DNA of 5,560 bases, from contig JAITVR010000103.1 in the NCBI GenBank assembly GCA_031285695.1, forward strand, positions 1 to 5,560. The letters are read 5' to 3'. Below, in pieces: positions 5,464-5,560 of this stretch. Source of the stretch: Prevotellaceae bacterium (GTDB taxonomy: Bacteria > Bacteroidota > Bacteroidia > Bacteroidales > UBA932). The translations under genes were made by a program, and so were the position numbers. The notes below the pieces were generated by a model that was given only the letters and a program-made list of their open reading frames with translations, was not told where the DNA came from and searched no databases. Position 1 is the stretch's first letter; each line of letters begins with the position of its first letter.

Positions 5464-5560
5464 TTACTTTACCTTATTCTTTCCCAGCAGGTGCAGTATG
5501 CCGTTGATGAAGGTGAGGGGGTGCACGGGGTTGCCGGGCACGTAGAGGTCCACCTTGTGC
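5464..5560 (-). CDS. C-terminus of a possible NuoB / [NiFe]-hydrogenase small-subunit-like protein (truncated by the window)
   Basis: The last 31 codons of a minus-strand gene end at TAA (5466-5464). They read HKVDLYVPGNPVHPL, then TFINGILHLLG and a basic KNKVK tail. The pattern 'VD.YVPG.P..P......GIL.LL' matches the C-terminal end of the NuoB (complex I 20 kDa) and [NiFe]-hydrogenase small-subunit superfamily, where the motif is normally PGCPP and its Cys is a ligand of an iron-sulfur cluster. Here that position is Asn (AAC). If the family is right, the cluster ligand is missing or the protein is a divergent paralogue. With so few residues the family call is tentative; the frame itself is convincing because it ends cleanly and has Bacteroidota-like codon use. 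Confidence 0.4.
   Translation of the reverse strand, partial: HKVDLYVPGNPVHPLTFINGILHLLGKNKVK

Noticed and set aside
1..5560. CRISPR arrays, tRNA/rRNA genes, transposases, phage or defence genes
   Set aside because: No regularly spaced repeats, tRNA-like cloverleafs or matching protein motifs were seen by eye on either strand.

Overview
The window comes from a member of the Bacteroidota. The evidence is promoters of the TTG-N19-TAnnTTTG type, A-rich leaders without Shine-Dalgarno sequences, an exbB-exbD-tonB cluster with Bacteroidota-style proteins, a PAS-type regulator start typical of the phylum, and an intergenic palindrome of a kind common in these genomes. Genus or species cannot be told from the sequence. 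All six supported genes lie on the minus strand, so transcription runs from high to low coordinates. Most other long ORFs are shadows of these genes.

Layout in the direction of transcription. Positions 5560-5464 hold the last 31 codons of a gene whose C-terminus resembles the end of NuoB / [NiFe]-hydrogenase small subunits, with Asn where the usual Cys would be. After an AT-rich spacer comes a 135-residue lipoprotein of unknown function (5246-4839). It has a candidate -7 box, a structured leader and a good intrinsic terminator. Next is a three-gene operon, exbB (4655-3975), exbD (3985-3578) and tonB (3543-2710), driven by a textbook Bacteroidota promoter. It encodes the proton-driven motor that energises TonB-dependent outer-membrane transport. 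ExbB and ExbD overlap by 11 bases; tonB starts at a TTG placed in the arm of a hairpin.

A 386-base gene-free spacer (2709-2324) holds short tandem repeats, a REP-like palindrome and, close to dnaK, an atypical promoter region: a TGNCA-type palindrome beside a -24/-12-like element and no TAnnTTTG box. dnaK (2323-407) is complete and apparently monocistronic, ending in a strong hairpin terminator. Its phosphate-2 loop reads DLCGGTFD rather than DLGGGTFD. Just beyond the terminator, a TATATTTG box lies only four bases from the start of a PAS-containing regulator (320-1) that runs off the window.

This is mostly a core-genome region. I see no phage, CRISPR, transposase, defence or biosynthetic cluster, and no convincing undescribed system. 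The points worth a second look are the dnaK control region and Cys195, the hairpin-embedded TTG start of tonB, the near-leaderless regulator, and the Asn-for-Cys change in the truncated gene.
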